From Intestinicryptomonas porci (GTDB lineage Bacteria; Verrucomicrobiota; Verrucomicrobiia; Opitutales; Intestinicryptomonadaceae), in assembly GCF_033971905.1 (NCBI RefSeq), contig NZ_JALBUT010000002.1, positions 124,001-188,000 of the forward strand: 64,000 nt of DNA, read 5' to 3'. Numbering within the stretch: the first letter of the stretch is position 1; each line of letters starts with the position of its first letter. A program made the translations under genes and the position numbers. Positions 42,908 through 52,179 of the stretch are shown here, piece by piece. The notes below the pieces were generated by a model. It saw nothing but the letters and a program-made list of their open reading frames with translations. It had not been told where the DNA came from and searched no databases.

Positions 42908-44479
42908 CTATTTTGAAATGAGGGAATTCCCCGTCATTTCTTCAGGCTTTTTGAAGCCGAGCATTTCAAGAATGGTCGGGGCGATGTCTCCCAAGCATCC
43001 GCCTTCGCGCAGTTTCAGCCCTTTCATTCCGTCTCCGTAAACCACGACTTCGACGGGGTTCAGGGTATGGCGGGTGTGGGCGGTGTTTGCGTTTGGTTCG
43101 TACATTTGGTCAGAATTGCCGTGGTCGGCGGTGACGAGCATTGCTCCCTTTACCGCGTCAACCGCTTCGGCGATTTCTTTTACTCCGTTATCGACGGCTT
43201 CGCAAGCCTTGATAGCGGCTTCTTCGTTGCCCGTATGGCCTACCATGTCGGGGTTTGCGAAGTTTACGATTACGAGGGCGTACTTGTTTGAGCGGATTGC
43301 GTCTGCCGCGGCTTTCGCGACTTTCGGCTCGCTCATTTCGGGCTTTTGGTCGTATGTGGTTACATCGCGCGGAGATTCTATCAAAATGCGGTCTTCGCCC
43401 TTGAACGGCTCTTCGCGGTAGTCGTTAAAGAAGAATGTGACATGCGCGAATTTTTCGGTTTCTGCGCAACGCAACTGTGCAAGACCCAGATTTGAAATGT
43501 ATTCGCCCAATATGTTCTTCATCTTCGGGGGCTTGGGGAAGAGTATGTTGGGGCAGAGCCCTACTTTGTATTCTGTCATCGTCGCAAAATAGACGTCGAG
43601 TTTTTTGCCCCTGTCAAAGCCCGAAAAGCCGTCTTCTATGAATGCGCGCGTCATTTCGCGTGGGCGGTCGCCGCGGAAGTTGAAGAATATCACTGCGTCG
43701 CCGTCTTTTATCCTGCCTACGGGTTCGCCGTTTTCTTCAATCCATGTCGGGGGGATAAATTCGTCGCCTGACATGTTTTCGGAAATCGGGTTTTCGTAAT
43801 AGGATGTAAAAGCGTCTTCCGCGTTTTTTACGGATTTTGCCGATTTGCCGACGAGGCATTCATACGCCTTTTGGACTCTGTCCCAGCGTTCGTCTCTGTC
43901 CATAGCCCAAAATCTGCCGATAACAGAAGCAATTTTGCCTGTGCCGAGCTTGTCCATTTCAGCCTGAACCTGCTTTATGAAGCCCAAGCCGCTTGTTGGA
44001 GGAGTGTCCCTGCCGTCAGTGAAGGCGTGCAGATAGACTTTTGAATATTTTTTGTCGGCGCAGATTTTAAGGAGGGAATAAAGGTGGCGGAGCATCGAAT
44101 GCACGCCTGCGTCGGAGCAAAGACCGAAGAGGTGGAGCGCGCCGCCGTTATCGAGCCTTTCAAACACGCTTTTTAATACGGGGCTTTCCAAGACGGAGCC
44201 TGTTGAGAAACCTTTGTCAATTCTTACGATTTCCTGGTCAACTATCCTGCCCGCGCCGATGTTCTGGTGCCCGACTTCGGAGTTGCCCATAATTCCTTCG
44301 GGCAAGCCGACTTTCAAGCCGCATGCGGCGATTTCCGTGCGGGGCCAATTAGCCGAAAGGCTTCTGCAAAAGGGTATATTTGCGCGCTTTATCGCGTTGA
44401 ATTTATCGAGGCTTGGGTCGTGGTTTTCTCCCCAGCCGTCGCGAATTACCAAAACAACCGGTCTTTTAATTTTATTCAT
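42908..44479 (-). CDS. gpmI: 2,3-bisphosphoglycerate-independent phosphoglycerate mutase
   Basis: Interconverts 3- and 2-phosphoglycerate in glycolysis using two Mn ions and a phosphoserine. 523 residues from ATG 44479 (the frame extends 13 codons upstream). DGWG at 14-17 carries metal-ligand Asp14. Ser67 in GNSEVGH is the catalytic serine, followed by NIGAGRIV. Later ligands sit in GHTGNEEAA and VTADHGNSDQ. Single gene. Its leader holds a hairpin with a T-run (44499-44540). Confidence 0.96.
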   Translation of the reverse strand: MNKIKRPVVLVIRDGWGENHDPSLDKFNAIKRANIPFCRSLSANWPRTEIAACGLKVGLPEGIMGNSEVGHQNIGAGRIVDQEIVRIDKGFSTGSVLESPVLKSVFERLDNGGALHLFGLCSDAGVHSMLRHLYSLLKICADKKYSKVYLHAFTDGRDTPPTSGLGFIKQVQAEMDKLGTGKIASVIGRFWAMDRDERWDRVQKAYECLVGKSAKSVKNAEDAFTSYYENPISENMSGDEFIPPTWIEENGEPVGRIKDGDAVIFFNFRGDRPREMTRAFIEDGFSGFDRGKKLDVYFATMTEYKVGLCPNILFPKPPKMKNILGEYISNLGLAQLRCAETEKFAHVTFFFNDYREEPFKGEDRILIESPRDVTTYDQKPEMSEPKVAKAAADAIRSNKYALVIVNFANPDMVGHTGNEEAAIKACEAVDNGVKEIAEAVDAVKGAMLVTADHGNSDQMYEPNANTAHTRHTLNPVEVVVYGDGMKGLKLREGGCLGDIAPTILEMLGFKKPEEMTGNSLISK

Positions 44480-44498
44480 ATAAAGTAAAATCAAAGCT

Positions 44499-44540
44499 AA
44501 AAAAAGCCCCTTTTGCAACCATATTTTAAAACAAAGGGGC
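44499..44540 (-). terminator. Hairpin plus T-run in the gpmI leader region
   Basis: On the minus strand GCCCCTTTG/CAAAAGGGGC is followed by seven T, ending 20 nt before the gpmI ATG (44479). There is no minus-strand gene upstream for it to end, because the MFS gene is on the plus strand. It may be an attenuator, or may stop antisense transcription coming from the MFS region. Confidence 0.6.
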
Positions 44541-44621
44541 GTATGCCGATGTTTTTCTTGAAGAAATATTTTTATGATGCTTAAATGCCATCAATTCATA
44601 AAACCCAAAATGTAAGACCAA

Positions 44622-46040
44622 ATGGCGGAAAACGGCGGCGGGACATACTTTAAGAAATGCACTTCTGGCGAAGTCTTGCCAAGCCCCACGCCCGCGTCCG
44701 CCTTCGACAGGGAGCGCAGCCCGCGCGAGCTTATCCCCGACAACTTCGGCGTATTTCCCGAAATTGTGAAATCTTTGCGCTCCAAGTATTTTTTCATTTA
44801 TTTTGTCGGTCAGCTTTTTTCGCTTTCGGGATTTTGGATTCAGCAGATTGCGATGAGCTGGCTCGTGTTAAGGTTAAGCCCTAAGGGCGATTTGGTGTCG
44901 TTTTCGACGGTTGTGTTTCTCGCCCAAATACCGACTCTCTTTCTGACTCCTTTTTCGGGGCTTGTCTGCGACATGTTCGACCGCCGCAAGATACTTATTT
45001 GCACGCAGACTTTGGTGATGCTGCAAACTTTCGCACTTGCTTTTCTCACTCTTTCAGGTGCGATAACTATTCCGATTATAATGTCGCTTAGTTTGTTTTT
45101 TGGCATAGTTTGCGCTTTTGACGCGCCCGCGAGACAGTCTTTTTATTCGCGCCTCGTGCCTGCTGAAAATCTCGGAAACGCCATTGCCTTAAATTCCATA
45201 GCAATAAACGCGACGCGGCTCATAGGCCCTCCCATAGGCGGATTTTTGATTGGCGCGTTCGGGGAGGGCATCTGCTTTTTGGTAAACGCCATGGCGTTCG
45301 TGGCGGTTTTAATCGCTCTGTTTTTGATAAAGACAAAGCCGCTGAATCTTGAAAAGACGGGCAAAAATCCGCTTGGACAAATTGCAGGAGGCTTTGTTTA
45401 CATGTGGAAGTCGATACCGCTTAGAAGCATTGTCATTCTTCTTGCGGCGTTCAGTTTTTTCGGAGTTCCTTTTATTATGGTTTTTCCCGCCTTTGTAAAG
45501 GACGTTTTATTGAAGGACAGCTCCATTCTCGGAGTGTTGATGTCTTGCGTCGGAGTCGGCGCGATAGGATGCGCGGTTTATCTTGCCGCGCGCAAGAGCG
45601 TTTTGGGATTGGGCAAGGTTGTCATGCTTTCGTGCATTTTGTTCGGGGCGGCGGAAATTATCATGGCTTTCAGCCGCGAACTTTGGCTTGTGGGGCTGCT
45701 TTGCGTTCCGCTCGGATTTGGAATGATTGCCGTGGGCGCATCGAGCAACACTCTTTTGCAAACCATTGTCGATGAGGACAAAAGGGGTAGGATAATGAGC
45801 ATTTTTACCATGTGCCTTTTTGGTATTCCGCCTGCGGGAAGCCTTGTTTACGGGTGGCTTGGCAAGTATGTCGGGCTTGAAGGCGTCATGGTTGCGGGCG
45901 GGGTTATATGCGTTTTAACGGGGCTTGTTTTTATGAAAATGCGCCCGATAATCAGAAAGCACACGCGCAGAATTTACGTCGAAAAGGGCATAATTTCGGA
46001 AATCGCCGTGGGCTTGCGCTCAACTAATACGCGAATTTAG
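44622..46040 (+). CDS. MFS transporter, MFS_3 (EntS-like) type
   Basis: 472 residues. A long, soluble N-terminus (about 55 residues) is followed by twelve hydrophobic helices. The loop after helix 2 reads GLVCDMFDRRKIL (the MFS signature D...RR), and FDAPARQSFYSRLVPAENLGNAIALNS is the conserved stretch of the MFS_3/enterobactin-exporter group. Probably an exporter; the cargo is unknown and no siderophore genes are near. Start at ATG 44622 has only a weak ribosome-binding site, and a shorter N-terminus cannot be excluded. Confidence 0.85.
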   Translation: MAENGGGTYFKKCTSGEVLPSPTPASAFDRERSPRELIPDNFGVFPEIVKSLRSKYFFIYFVGQLFSLSGFWIQQIAMSWLVLRLSPKGDLVSFSTVVFLAQIPTLFLTPFSGLVCDMFDRRKILICTQTLVMLQTFALAFLTLSGAITIPIIMSLSLFFGIVCAFDAPARQSFYSRLVPAENLGNAIALNSIAINATRLIGPPIGGFLIGAFGEGICFLVNAMAFVAVLIALFLIKTKPLNLEKTGKNPLGQIAGGFVYMWKSIPLRSIVILLAAFSFFGVPFIMVFPAFVKDVLLKDSSILGVLMSCVGVGAIGCAVYLAARKSVLGLGKVVMLSCILFGAAEIIMAFSRELWLVGLLCVPLGFGMIAVGASSNTLLQTIVDEDKRGRIMSIFTMCLFGIPPAGSLVYGWLGKYVGLEGVMVAGGVICVLTGLVFMKMRPIIRKHTRRIYVEKGIISEIAVGLRSTNTRI

Positions 46041-46122
46041 TGCGAATAAAAAAAGATTGAAAAATAAAAAAAGCATCCGATATTATCTATGCAAAATTAA
46101 TAAGGATTTTTGAAAGGAAAAC

Positions 46123-46614
46123 ATGAAAAAAATAACATTGCTATTATCTGTTGCGGCGTTTGTTTTGGGCGGATGCTCGAGCGTTCCCCAAACCACCGAA
46201 CAAGTCGCCATCGACAAGGTGCTGAAAGTCGATTCAAGCCTGTCCGCAAACTGCTCGTCAATCGCGCAGCTTTCCACTGCGGCTGAAACCTTGAACTTGG
46301 ACGCATGCCCCAAAAAGTTTCAGGACGCCTACAAGAAAAATGTCGATGCCTGGAAAGATTTTGCCGCAATCGAAAAGCAGATGTATGCGATTAATCTCGA
46401 AAAGGCGAAGTCTGACATAAAGAGCTTTTTAAGCTCGTACCGTTCAAATCCTACCCAGGCAATAATAGATTTGAAGGCAAGCTGGCCGCAGTTTGAAAAG
46501 CAGCTTGACGAAGTTTTTGCGAAAATCCGCACTTCGTTTACAACCTACACCAATATTTCATCAAACCACGGCATTGCATATCCCAAAACTTCGGGAATGT
46601 TTGACTGGTTCTGA
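46123..46614 (+). CDS. Lipoprotein of unknown function
   Basis: 163 residues, not recognised. The signal peptide ends in LGGC, so it is a lipoprotein (Cys18). The mature part is helical with two cysteines (NCSSIAQ and DACPKKF) that could form a disulfide, then a Lys/Asp-rich helix and a Ser/Thr-rich C-terminus ending GMFDWF. AAGGAAA precedes ATG 46123 as a ribosome-binding site. It has its own terminator, so it is not in an operon with the protease downstream. Confidence 0.75.
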   Translation: MKKITLLLSVAAFVLGGCSSVPQTTEQVAIDKVLKVDSSLSANCSSIAQLSTAAETLNLDACPKKFQDAYKKNVDAWKDFAAIEKQMYAINLEKAKSDIKSFLSSYRSNPTQAIIDLKASWPQFEKQLDEVFAKIRTSFTTYTNISSNHGIAYPKTSGMFDWF

Positions 46615-46633
46615 TTCATAAATCAAAATTGAG

Positions 46634-46665
46634 AAAACTCCGAAATTTTTGTTTCGGAGTTTTTT
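46634..46665 (+). terminator. Terminator after the lipoprotein gene
   Basis: AAAACTCCGAAA/TTTCGGAGTTTT hairpin with a 6-nt loop and a T-run. Confidence 0.85.
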
Positions 46666-46745
46666 GCGTTGTTGCGGGCAGAATTTTTTGTCTTGAAAAA
46701 TTTTCATATTCCGATTTTATCAAAGTTTGAAATCATTTGGTAATT

Positions 46746-48254
46746 ATGGGAAGTTTATTTAGTGTAAAGATTTTTGTTTTGGCGTTTATTCTGCTTTCGG
46801 CATGGGGATATTCTTTTGCGCAGGGCAAAAATGATGAAAATTTGAACAATGAAGATTTTGTGTCGATAGATGCGCCGTCTCCCTCAACTCCCGCCCGCGG
46901 GTCAAGTTCCGCTTATAAAGGTAAAGGCGATGAAGAAAATCAAGAAGAAGCTTCCATGGAAAAACCGCCAAGCGGAAAAGACAAAGATTCTTCTGAAACT
47001 GCTCCGCGAAGCCCGTACAAAAATTCCGACTACGCAGATGAAGACTCAAAAGACTATTTTGACGCGGGCTATATCCGAAAGGCGGCATTTTATGACTTGC
47101 CGTTTTTGGATGTCGATCCCGCAGAGCTGTCCGAATACGAAAAAGACAAGCTCATATCGTCATTGAAGCGCAGGCTTTCGGTTTATAACGCCGCGATAAA
47201 AAAAATTGAATCCAAAATCGAAGAGGTCGGCGGGGAAAAATACTTGAAGCGTTCGCCTTCGTCCAAGACTGTTGCATCGTCAAATAAAGACGTGAAAATG
47301 CCTGTTGAAATCAACGGCAAGGAGTATGACGCGATAAATGCGATATTGGTTGCAAACTCAAAAAATTCCGCTGCCACCGCATTTATTGCCAATATAAAAA
47401 ACCGCAACTTTATAGTTACAAATATGCACGTCATGCAGTCTGAAAGCGAAGTGAATTTCAGGACTATGAGCGGAGTCGAAATTAAAATGCCAAAGACGGG
47501 CTTTTTCTCGAAGGGCAAAGATGTGTTCATTCTTCCCATAAACTCAATTCCGGAAGGGTGCATCGCCTTGCCGATAGAAGAGGACGTTTCAAAGAATTTG
47601 GCGGTTTACGACAAGGTTGTAATTTGCGGCAACAGCATGGGCGGGGGAACTTTGCTGCATACCATGGGCGAAGTTGTATCCGTCGGACCTGATATTGTAG
47701 AGCATAACTGCAATGTGCAAAACGGGCATAGCGGAAGCCCGATTTATTCGCGAAAGACAAAAAACATTGTCGGCGTTTTGTCGCACTCTATAGAATTTTC
47801 TTATCTTGAAAAGGGGGAAAAGCTGGGTAAAAATCCATCGGAGAACAAAAAATTAGGCTCTCGCGATTTCGGGTACAGAATAGACAACATAAAAGATTGG
47901 ACGCAGATAAAGACCGACAAGCTGATAGAGCTTTCAACGAGTTTAAAGGAATTCAAGCAAAAATATACATATTTATCGAACGCAATTCACCAAAACTCTT
48001 ATTCGCGCAGTTCAAACTATCGGGATTTGAACAAAATAATAACTTCGTTCAGGAGCAAGAACAAAGGCTCTTCCGTGGCTTACAAAGAGGCAAAAATTGA
48101 ATTATTGAAAGACATAAAGAACTTGATTGCCTACGAAATCATCTCGATGAAGAACAAAAAGCTCGACGATGTGTTCCCGTCCGCAACTTATCTGATGGAC
48201 GCTTTTGAGGAGCTGCAAAACGACTGCGCAGCCCTTATAAAAAGCGAGTTTTGA
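46746..48254 (+). CDS. Secreted trypsin-like serine protease with long low-complexity and helical extensions
   Basis: 502 residues from ATG 46746 (TTG 46737 is in frame but weak). Signal peptide (cleavage near SFA|QGK), then a ~65-residue Ser/Lys/Glu/Pro-rich linker (about 35-100), a helical segment (about 125-165), and a chymotrypsin-fold domain (about 205-370). The triad is visible: His228 in TNMHV, Asp259 in KDVFILPI, Ser329 in GHSGSP. The C-terminal ~120 residues are helical and Lys-rich, without PDZ. It is thus not a standard DegP. Acts outside the cytoplasm. Substrate unknown; single gene. Confidence 0.82.
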   Translation: MGSLFSVKIFVLAFILLSAWGYSFAQGKNDENLNNEDFVSIDAPSPSTPARGSSSAYKGKGDEENQEEASMEKPPSGKDKDSSETAPRSPYKNSDYADEDSKDYFDAGYIRKAAFYDLPFLDVDPAELSEYEKDKLISSLKRRLSVYNAAIKKIESKIEEVGGEKYLKRSPSSKTVASSNKDVKMPVEINGKEYDAINAILVANSKNSAATAFIANIKNRNFIVTNMHVMQSESEVNFRTMSGVEIKMPKTGFFSKGKDVFILPINSIPEGCIALPIEEDVSKNLAVYDKVVICGNSMGGGTLLHTMGEVVSVGPDIVEHNCNVQNGHSGSPIYSRKTKNIVGVLSHSIEFSYLEKGEKLGKNPSENKKLGSRDFGYRIDNIKDWTQIKTDKLIELSTSLKEFKQKYTYLSNAIHQNSYSRSSNYRDLNKIITSFRSKNKGSSVAYKEAKIELLKDIKNLIAYEIISMKNKKLDDVFPSATYLMDAFEELQNDCAALIKSEF

Positions 48255-48261
48255 TAAAATT

Positions 48262-48293
48262 AAAAAAGCGCGGATTTTTCCGCGCTTTTTTTT
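48262..48293. terminator. Bidirectional terminator between the protease and phoR
   Basis: GCGCGGA/TCCGCGC stem with A-run and T-run on both sides, so it can end both convergent transcripts. Confidence 0.9.
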
Positions 48294-48302
48294 GAATGCC
48301 TT

Positions 48303-50051
48303 TTATTTTATCGGGATTGAAATAGAAAATTCCGCGCCTTTTTTGGGTTCGCTTTTTAGCGAGGCGTCTCCGCCATGCAGCCATGCGACATGCTTTACTA
48401 TCGCAAGCCCAAGCCCCGTGCCGCCAAGCTCCCTGCTTCTGTTCTTGTCAACCCTGTAAAAACGCTCGAAAATTCTTTCGGCATGTTCTTTTGCAATGCC
48501 TATGCCGTAGTCTTTTACGGTTATTTTGGCGTTGTTTGCCGAGCGTGAAAGAGAGATATCGACGTCTTTGCTTTGGCTGTATTTTATCGCGTTAAAAATC
48601 AAGTTTGTGATAGCTTGCTCCAAGAGCTTTCTATCGCATTTCGTTTCCGTGTCTTCGCATTCTTTCAAATTGAGCGACACTTCTTTTTGGGAAGCCTTGT
48701 CGCGGCAAATTGCAATGGATTCCCTTATTATGTCCGCAAGGTTTTCGCTTTTGAAATTTTCGTATTTTGAAGGCGACGCGCTTTCAAGCGACGATAAGCT
48801 CAATATGTCGTCCACAAGCGAATTAAGCCTTTGGGACTGCGTTTTCAATATCTTTACGCATTTTGAAGTTTCGGGCGACGAGGCAATGTCCTCCAAAAGC
48901 TCCGATGCCGACAAAATTCCCGTAAGCGGGGTTTTTATTTCATGGGAAACATTTGCGACAAATTCGCTTCTGAAAGATTCGAGCTTGCGCAGGTTTGTCA
49001 AATCGGTAATTGAAATCAAGAGGTTTTTTGAGCCGTTGTTTTCAAGAAACACTCCGCGCAGAAGCAGGGTGAATTTTTTATCGGGGCAAACGTAGGCTAT
49101 CTCGCGTTCGGGTGCATGGGAGTTTTTGAAGGCATCGTTTACATATTTTATAAGCTCTTCCGAAGAGCAGTTTGCAATGTGCGCGTTTTTTAGGCTTTGC
49201 TTAATGCCGAAAATCTGCGATGCGGGCTTGTTCCACGACGAAAGTTTGCCGTCGGGCGCGACTACCAAAATCGCCTCGCTCATGGCGTTGAAAATTACAT
49301 CTCTTTCGTTGCGCTGTTTTGTCAGCGTTTTGATGGTTTGCTTCAAGCGGTTTGACATCGCGCTTACGGCAGAGGCAAGCTCGGTCAGTATTCCCGATTG
49401 CGGGACGTATATTTCGGCTTCAAGATTTCCGTTCGCGATTTCAACCGCGCTTTTTTTGAACATGTCAAACGGTATCCTTACTTTCAGGTAAGAATAGCTC
49501 ATTGACGCAAGTGAAAGGGCGGCGCCGAAAACCATCGCAAAAAATATGTTTCTTTTGGAGTGGGAAATGAAATTCGACATGCTTTTGGTGGAGATGGAAA
49601 GCCGCAGGACGTACTTTTCTTTGCCTGCGGAAAACGCCAACGAATAGTAAATCATTTCCATGTTCAGCGTTGCGCTGTATCTTACCACGGTTTCCTTGTT
49701 CCCGACGAGGGCGTCTTTAAATTCGGGGCGGTCGGAATGGTCGCCCAAGTTGCCGTCGTCGGTTTGCGATTCTCCTATGGCTTTCCCATCTTTGGAAAAC
49801 ACTGTTATTCTAAGCGGGACTTTTTCAAATTTCTGGCAGTAGTCTTGCAGCTTTTCAAATTTTTTTTCTTCGATAATCGGGATAATCGCGCTCAATGTTT
49901 GTTCCGCCTGGATTTTTAAGACGTTTTCAGCTTCGTCCAAATAGGAATTTTTAAAGCTTTTAAGCTGCAAGTATAGTGATATTACCCCTATGAAAACAAT
50001 GGCGGTTATTACGGCGGGAATGACTGCGAGGGTCAGGTTGCGCTTTTTCAT
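48303..50051 (-). CDS. phoR: Phosphate-regulon sensor histidine kinase
   Basis: 582 residues. Membrane helices about 8-29 and 168-189 enclose a ~140-residue periplasmic sensor. HAMP (about 190-240), PAS (about 250-350), HisKA with the phosphorylated His370 in VSHEIKTP, then the ATPase domain with N-box NLIFNAIKYS, DYGIGIA and GGTGLGLAIVKH. The larger periplasmic domain is unlike E. coli PhoR. Follows phoB by 1 nt and is the last gene of the pst-pho run. Phosphorylates PhoB when phosphate is low, with signalling through PstSCAB-PhoU. Confidence 0.92.
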   Translation of the reverse strand: MKKRNLTLAVIPAVITAIVFIGVISLYLQLKSFKNSYLDEAENVLKIQAEQTLSAIIPIIEEKKFEKLQDYCQKFEKVPLRITVFSKDGKAIGESQTDDGNLGDHSDRPEFKDALVGNKETVVRYSATLNMEMIYYSLAFSAGKEKYVLRLSISTKSMSNFISHSKRNIFFAMVFGAALSLASMSYSYLKVRIPFDMFKKSAVEIANGNLEAEIYVPQSGILTELASAVSAMSNRLKQTIKTLTKQRNERDVIFNAMSEAILVVAPDGKLSSWNKPASQIFGIKQSLKNAHIANCSSEELIKYVNDAFKNSHAPEREIAYVCPDKKFTLLLRGVFLENNGSKNLLISITDLTNLRKLESFRSEFVANVSHEIKTPLTGILSASELLEDIASSPETSKCVKILKTQSQRLNSLVDDILSLSSLESASPSKYENFKSENLADIIRESIAICRDKASQKEVSLNLKECEDTETKCDRKLLEQAITNLIFNAIKYSQSKDVDISLSRSANNAKITVKDYGIGIAKEHAERIFERFYRVDKNRSRELGGTGLGLAIVKHVAWLHGGDASLKSEPKKGAEFSISIPIK

Positions 50052-50052
50052 T

Positions 50053-50742
50053 TTACGCCTCCTTCATTTTGTAGCCTATTCCACGGACGGTTTCGATATT
50101 TGCGCCGAAACTGCCGAGCTTTCTGCGAAGATTTACTATTTGGACGTCGATTGCGCGGTCGGTAACTGCATATTCCTCTCCGCGTACCCCCGAAATCAGG
50201 GCGTCGCGAGAGAATACTCTGCCCGCGTTTTTTGCAAGCAGGGCGAGTATTGCAAATTCTGTGTATGTAAGCTCCACGGGTTTTCCGTCCAAAACCGCGC
50301 TATGCTTTGAGCGGTCGATGGAAAGATTTTTGTACGATATTGTGTCGGACGGTTTCTCAGGCTCCGATTTTTTGCGCAGCTGCGTTCTAAGCCGCGCAAT
50401 CAGCACATTGTTTGAAAACGGCTTTGTGATGTAGTCGTCCGCGCCGAGTTCAAGACCCAAAACTATGTCGCTTTCCCCGCTTTTTGCGGTGAGCATTATT
50501 ATGGGTATTCCGTTTGTTTGCGGATTTTCCCTTATTTTTCTGCATACTCCGAGTCCGTCGATGTTGGGAAGCATCAGGTCGAGCAGGATTGCGTCTGGCT
50601 TGTAGGAAAACGCGAGGCTAAGCCCCGTTTCGCCGTCGGAAGCCGTTTTTATGTTTGAAAAGCCGTTGGTTCTTAAAACCATTTCGAGGATTTCGCGTAT
50701 TGGGGCTTCGTCCTCTATAATCAGTATTTTTTCTTTTGACAT
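50053..50742 (-). CDS. phoB: Phosphate-regulon response regulator (PhoB-like)
   Basis: 229 residues from ATG 50742. Receiver domain with Glu10/Asp11, phosphorylated Asp55 in LLDLMLP and Lys107 in TKPF, then an OmpR-type winged-helix DNA-binding domain (about 135-228) ending VRGIGYKM. Position between phoU and phoR marks it as PhoB. It would bind the paired half-sites upstream of pstS and the porin. 5 nt after phoU. Confidence 0.93.
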   Translation of the reverse strand: MSKEKILIIEDEAPIREILEMVLRTNGFSNIKTASDGETGLSLAFSYKPDAILLDLMLPNIDGLGVCRKIRENPQTNGIPIIMLTAKSGESDIVLGLELGADDYITKPFSNNVLIARLRTQLRKKSEPEKPSDTISYKNLSIDRSKHSAVLDGKPVELTYTEFAILALLAKNAGRVFSRDALISGVRGEEYAVTDRAIDVQIVNLRRKLGSFGANIETVRGIGYKMKEA

Positions 50743-50747
50743 GTCTT

Positions 50748-51407
50748 TTAAAGGTGGCTGTGGCGTATGATTTTGCCTTGTTCCAAATAGATTAGGTTTT
50801 CGCTTATGTTTGTTGAAATATCGCAAATCCTTTCGAGGCTTTTGGAGACGCTCAGGCAATCCAGATAATAAGATGTGAAGTTCGGGTATTTTATTATCAG
50901 GTTTGTGATTTTCGCAAAATTTTCGCGGTGCATCTTGTCAACTTCGTCGTCTGCGCGAATTACGTTGAGAGCGGCAATGCAGTCGCGTTCGATGAAAGAT
51001 CCCATCGCTTTTTGAAAGTTCGCGTAAACAAGTTTTAGCATTTCCGCAAAGTCGATTTCTTCGGCAATTTTTTCTTCAATGCCTGAAATGTCCAAAGCCC
51101 TTCGGGCAATCGTGGAGGCGAAGTCAGCAATGCGCTCCAGCTCCGCATTGATTTTAAGAACTGCCACGATTGTGCGCAAGTCTTTCGCCACGGGTTGGTA
51201 GAGGGCGATGATTTTCAGGCATTCCTCTTCTATTTTGACTTCCATTAAATCAATGCCGCTGTCGTTTTCAATAACATCTTTTGCGGCTTCTGCGTCTTTT
51301 TCGCGCATTGCGTCCAAAGCTTTTACGATTGATACGCCCGCGCTTACCGACATTTCAAGCAGAAGCTTTTGCAGGCTGTCAATTTCCATTGTGAAGTGTT
51401 CTCTCAT
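50748..51407 (-). CDS. phoU: Phosphate signalling protein PhoU
   Basis: 219 residues, standard PhoU length. Two three-helix bundles, each with the metal-binding ExxxD-type pattern: first around ELERIADFASTIARRA, second around SLERICDISTNISENLIYLEQGK. Links the Pst transporter to PhoR and keeps the regulon off in high phosphate. Lies 16 nt after pstB and 5 nt before phoB. Confidence 0.95.
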   Translation of the reverse strand: MREHFTMEIDSLQKLLLEMSVSAGVSIVKALDAMREKDAEAAKDVIENDSGIDLMEVKIEEECLKIIALYQPVAKDLRTIVAVLKINAELERIADFASTIARRALDISGIEEKIAEEIDFAEMLKLVYANFQKAMGSFIERDCIAALNVIRADDEVDKMHRENFAKITNLIIKYPNFTSYYLDCLSVSKSLERICDISTNISENLIYLEQGKIIRHSHL

Positions 51408-51423
51408 AAAAATCCTTTTTTTA

Positions 51424-52179
51424 TCATCCGAAGCGTCCCGTGATGTACTCTTCGGTTTTTTTGTTTTCTGGGTTTGTGAAAATTTTTTTTGTTGAGCCGC
51501 TTTCTATTATTTTGCCTTTGTAAAAGAAGGCCGTGTTGTCGGAAATGCGTGCAGCCTGCTGCATGTTGTGGGTGACAATCACAATGGTGAACCGCTCTTT
51601 CAGCTTTAAGAGCAGGTCTTCTATTTTTAATGTCGCTATCGGGTCTATCGCAGATGTCGGCTCGTCCATCAAAAGAATTTCGGGACGGGCTGCGATTGTG
51701 CGGGCGATGCAAAGCCTTTGCTGCTGGCCGCCCGAAAGGGCAAGCCCGCTCTTTTTGAGCTTGTCCTTTACTTCGTCCCAAATCGAAACGCCCCTTAACG
51801 CCTCTTCGACCCTTTCGGAAATTTCTTTCTTGCTTAGGTTGAAGTGGAGTTTGAGGGGGTAGGCGACATTGTCGAAAATCGACATCGGAAATGGCGTAGG
51901 CTTTTGAAAAATCATGCCGACTTTCCTGCGCAGCTTCAATAGGTCCACGTCTTTTTCAAGGATGTTTTTGCCGTCTATAAGGAGTTTTCCCTCCGCTCTC
52001 TGGTCGTGGTAAAGCTCGTAAATTCGGTTGTAAATTCTAAGATGCGTCGATTTGCCGCACCCCGAAGGGCCGATGACGGCGGTTATTTTGTTTTCTTCTA
52101 TGTCCAAGGAGTTGTCAAATAGTGCCTGGTGGGGACCGTAGAAGAAGTTTATGTTTTGAGCGCTGATTTTAATGCCCAT
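51424..52179 (-). CDS. pstB: Phosphate ABC transporter ATPase
   Basis: 251 residues, standard PstB length. Walker A GPSGCGKST at 37-45, followed by His where Leu is usual; signature LSGGQQQR from 148; Walker B with MDEPTSAID at 171-179; H-loop VTHNMQQAARISD. Drives high-affinity phosphate import. Its first 11 nt overlap the pstA end. Confidence 0.97.
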   Translation of the reverse strand: MGIKISAQNINFFYGPHQALFDNSLDIEENKITAVIGPSGCGKSTHLRIYNRIYELYHDQRAEGKLLIDGKNILEKDVDLLKLRRKVGMIFQKPTPFPMSIFDNVAYPLKLHFNLSKKEISERVEEALRGVSIWDEVKDKLKKSGLALSGGQQQRLCIARTIAARPEILLMDEPTSAIDPIATLKIEDLLLKLKERFTIVIVTHNMQQAARISDNTAFFYKGKIIESGSTKKIFTNPENKKTEEYITGRFG

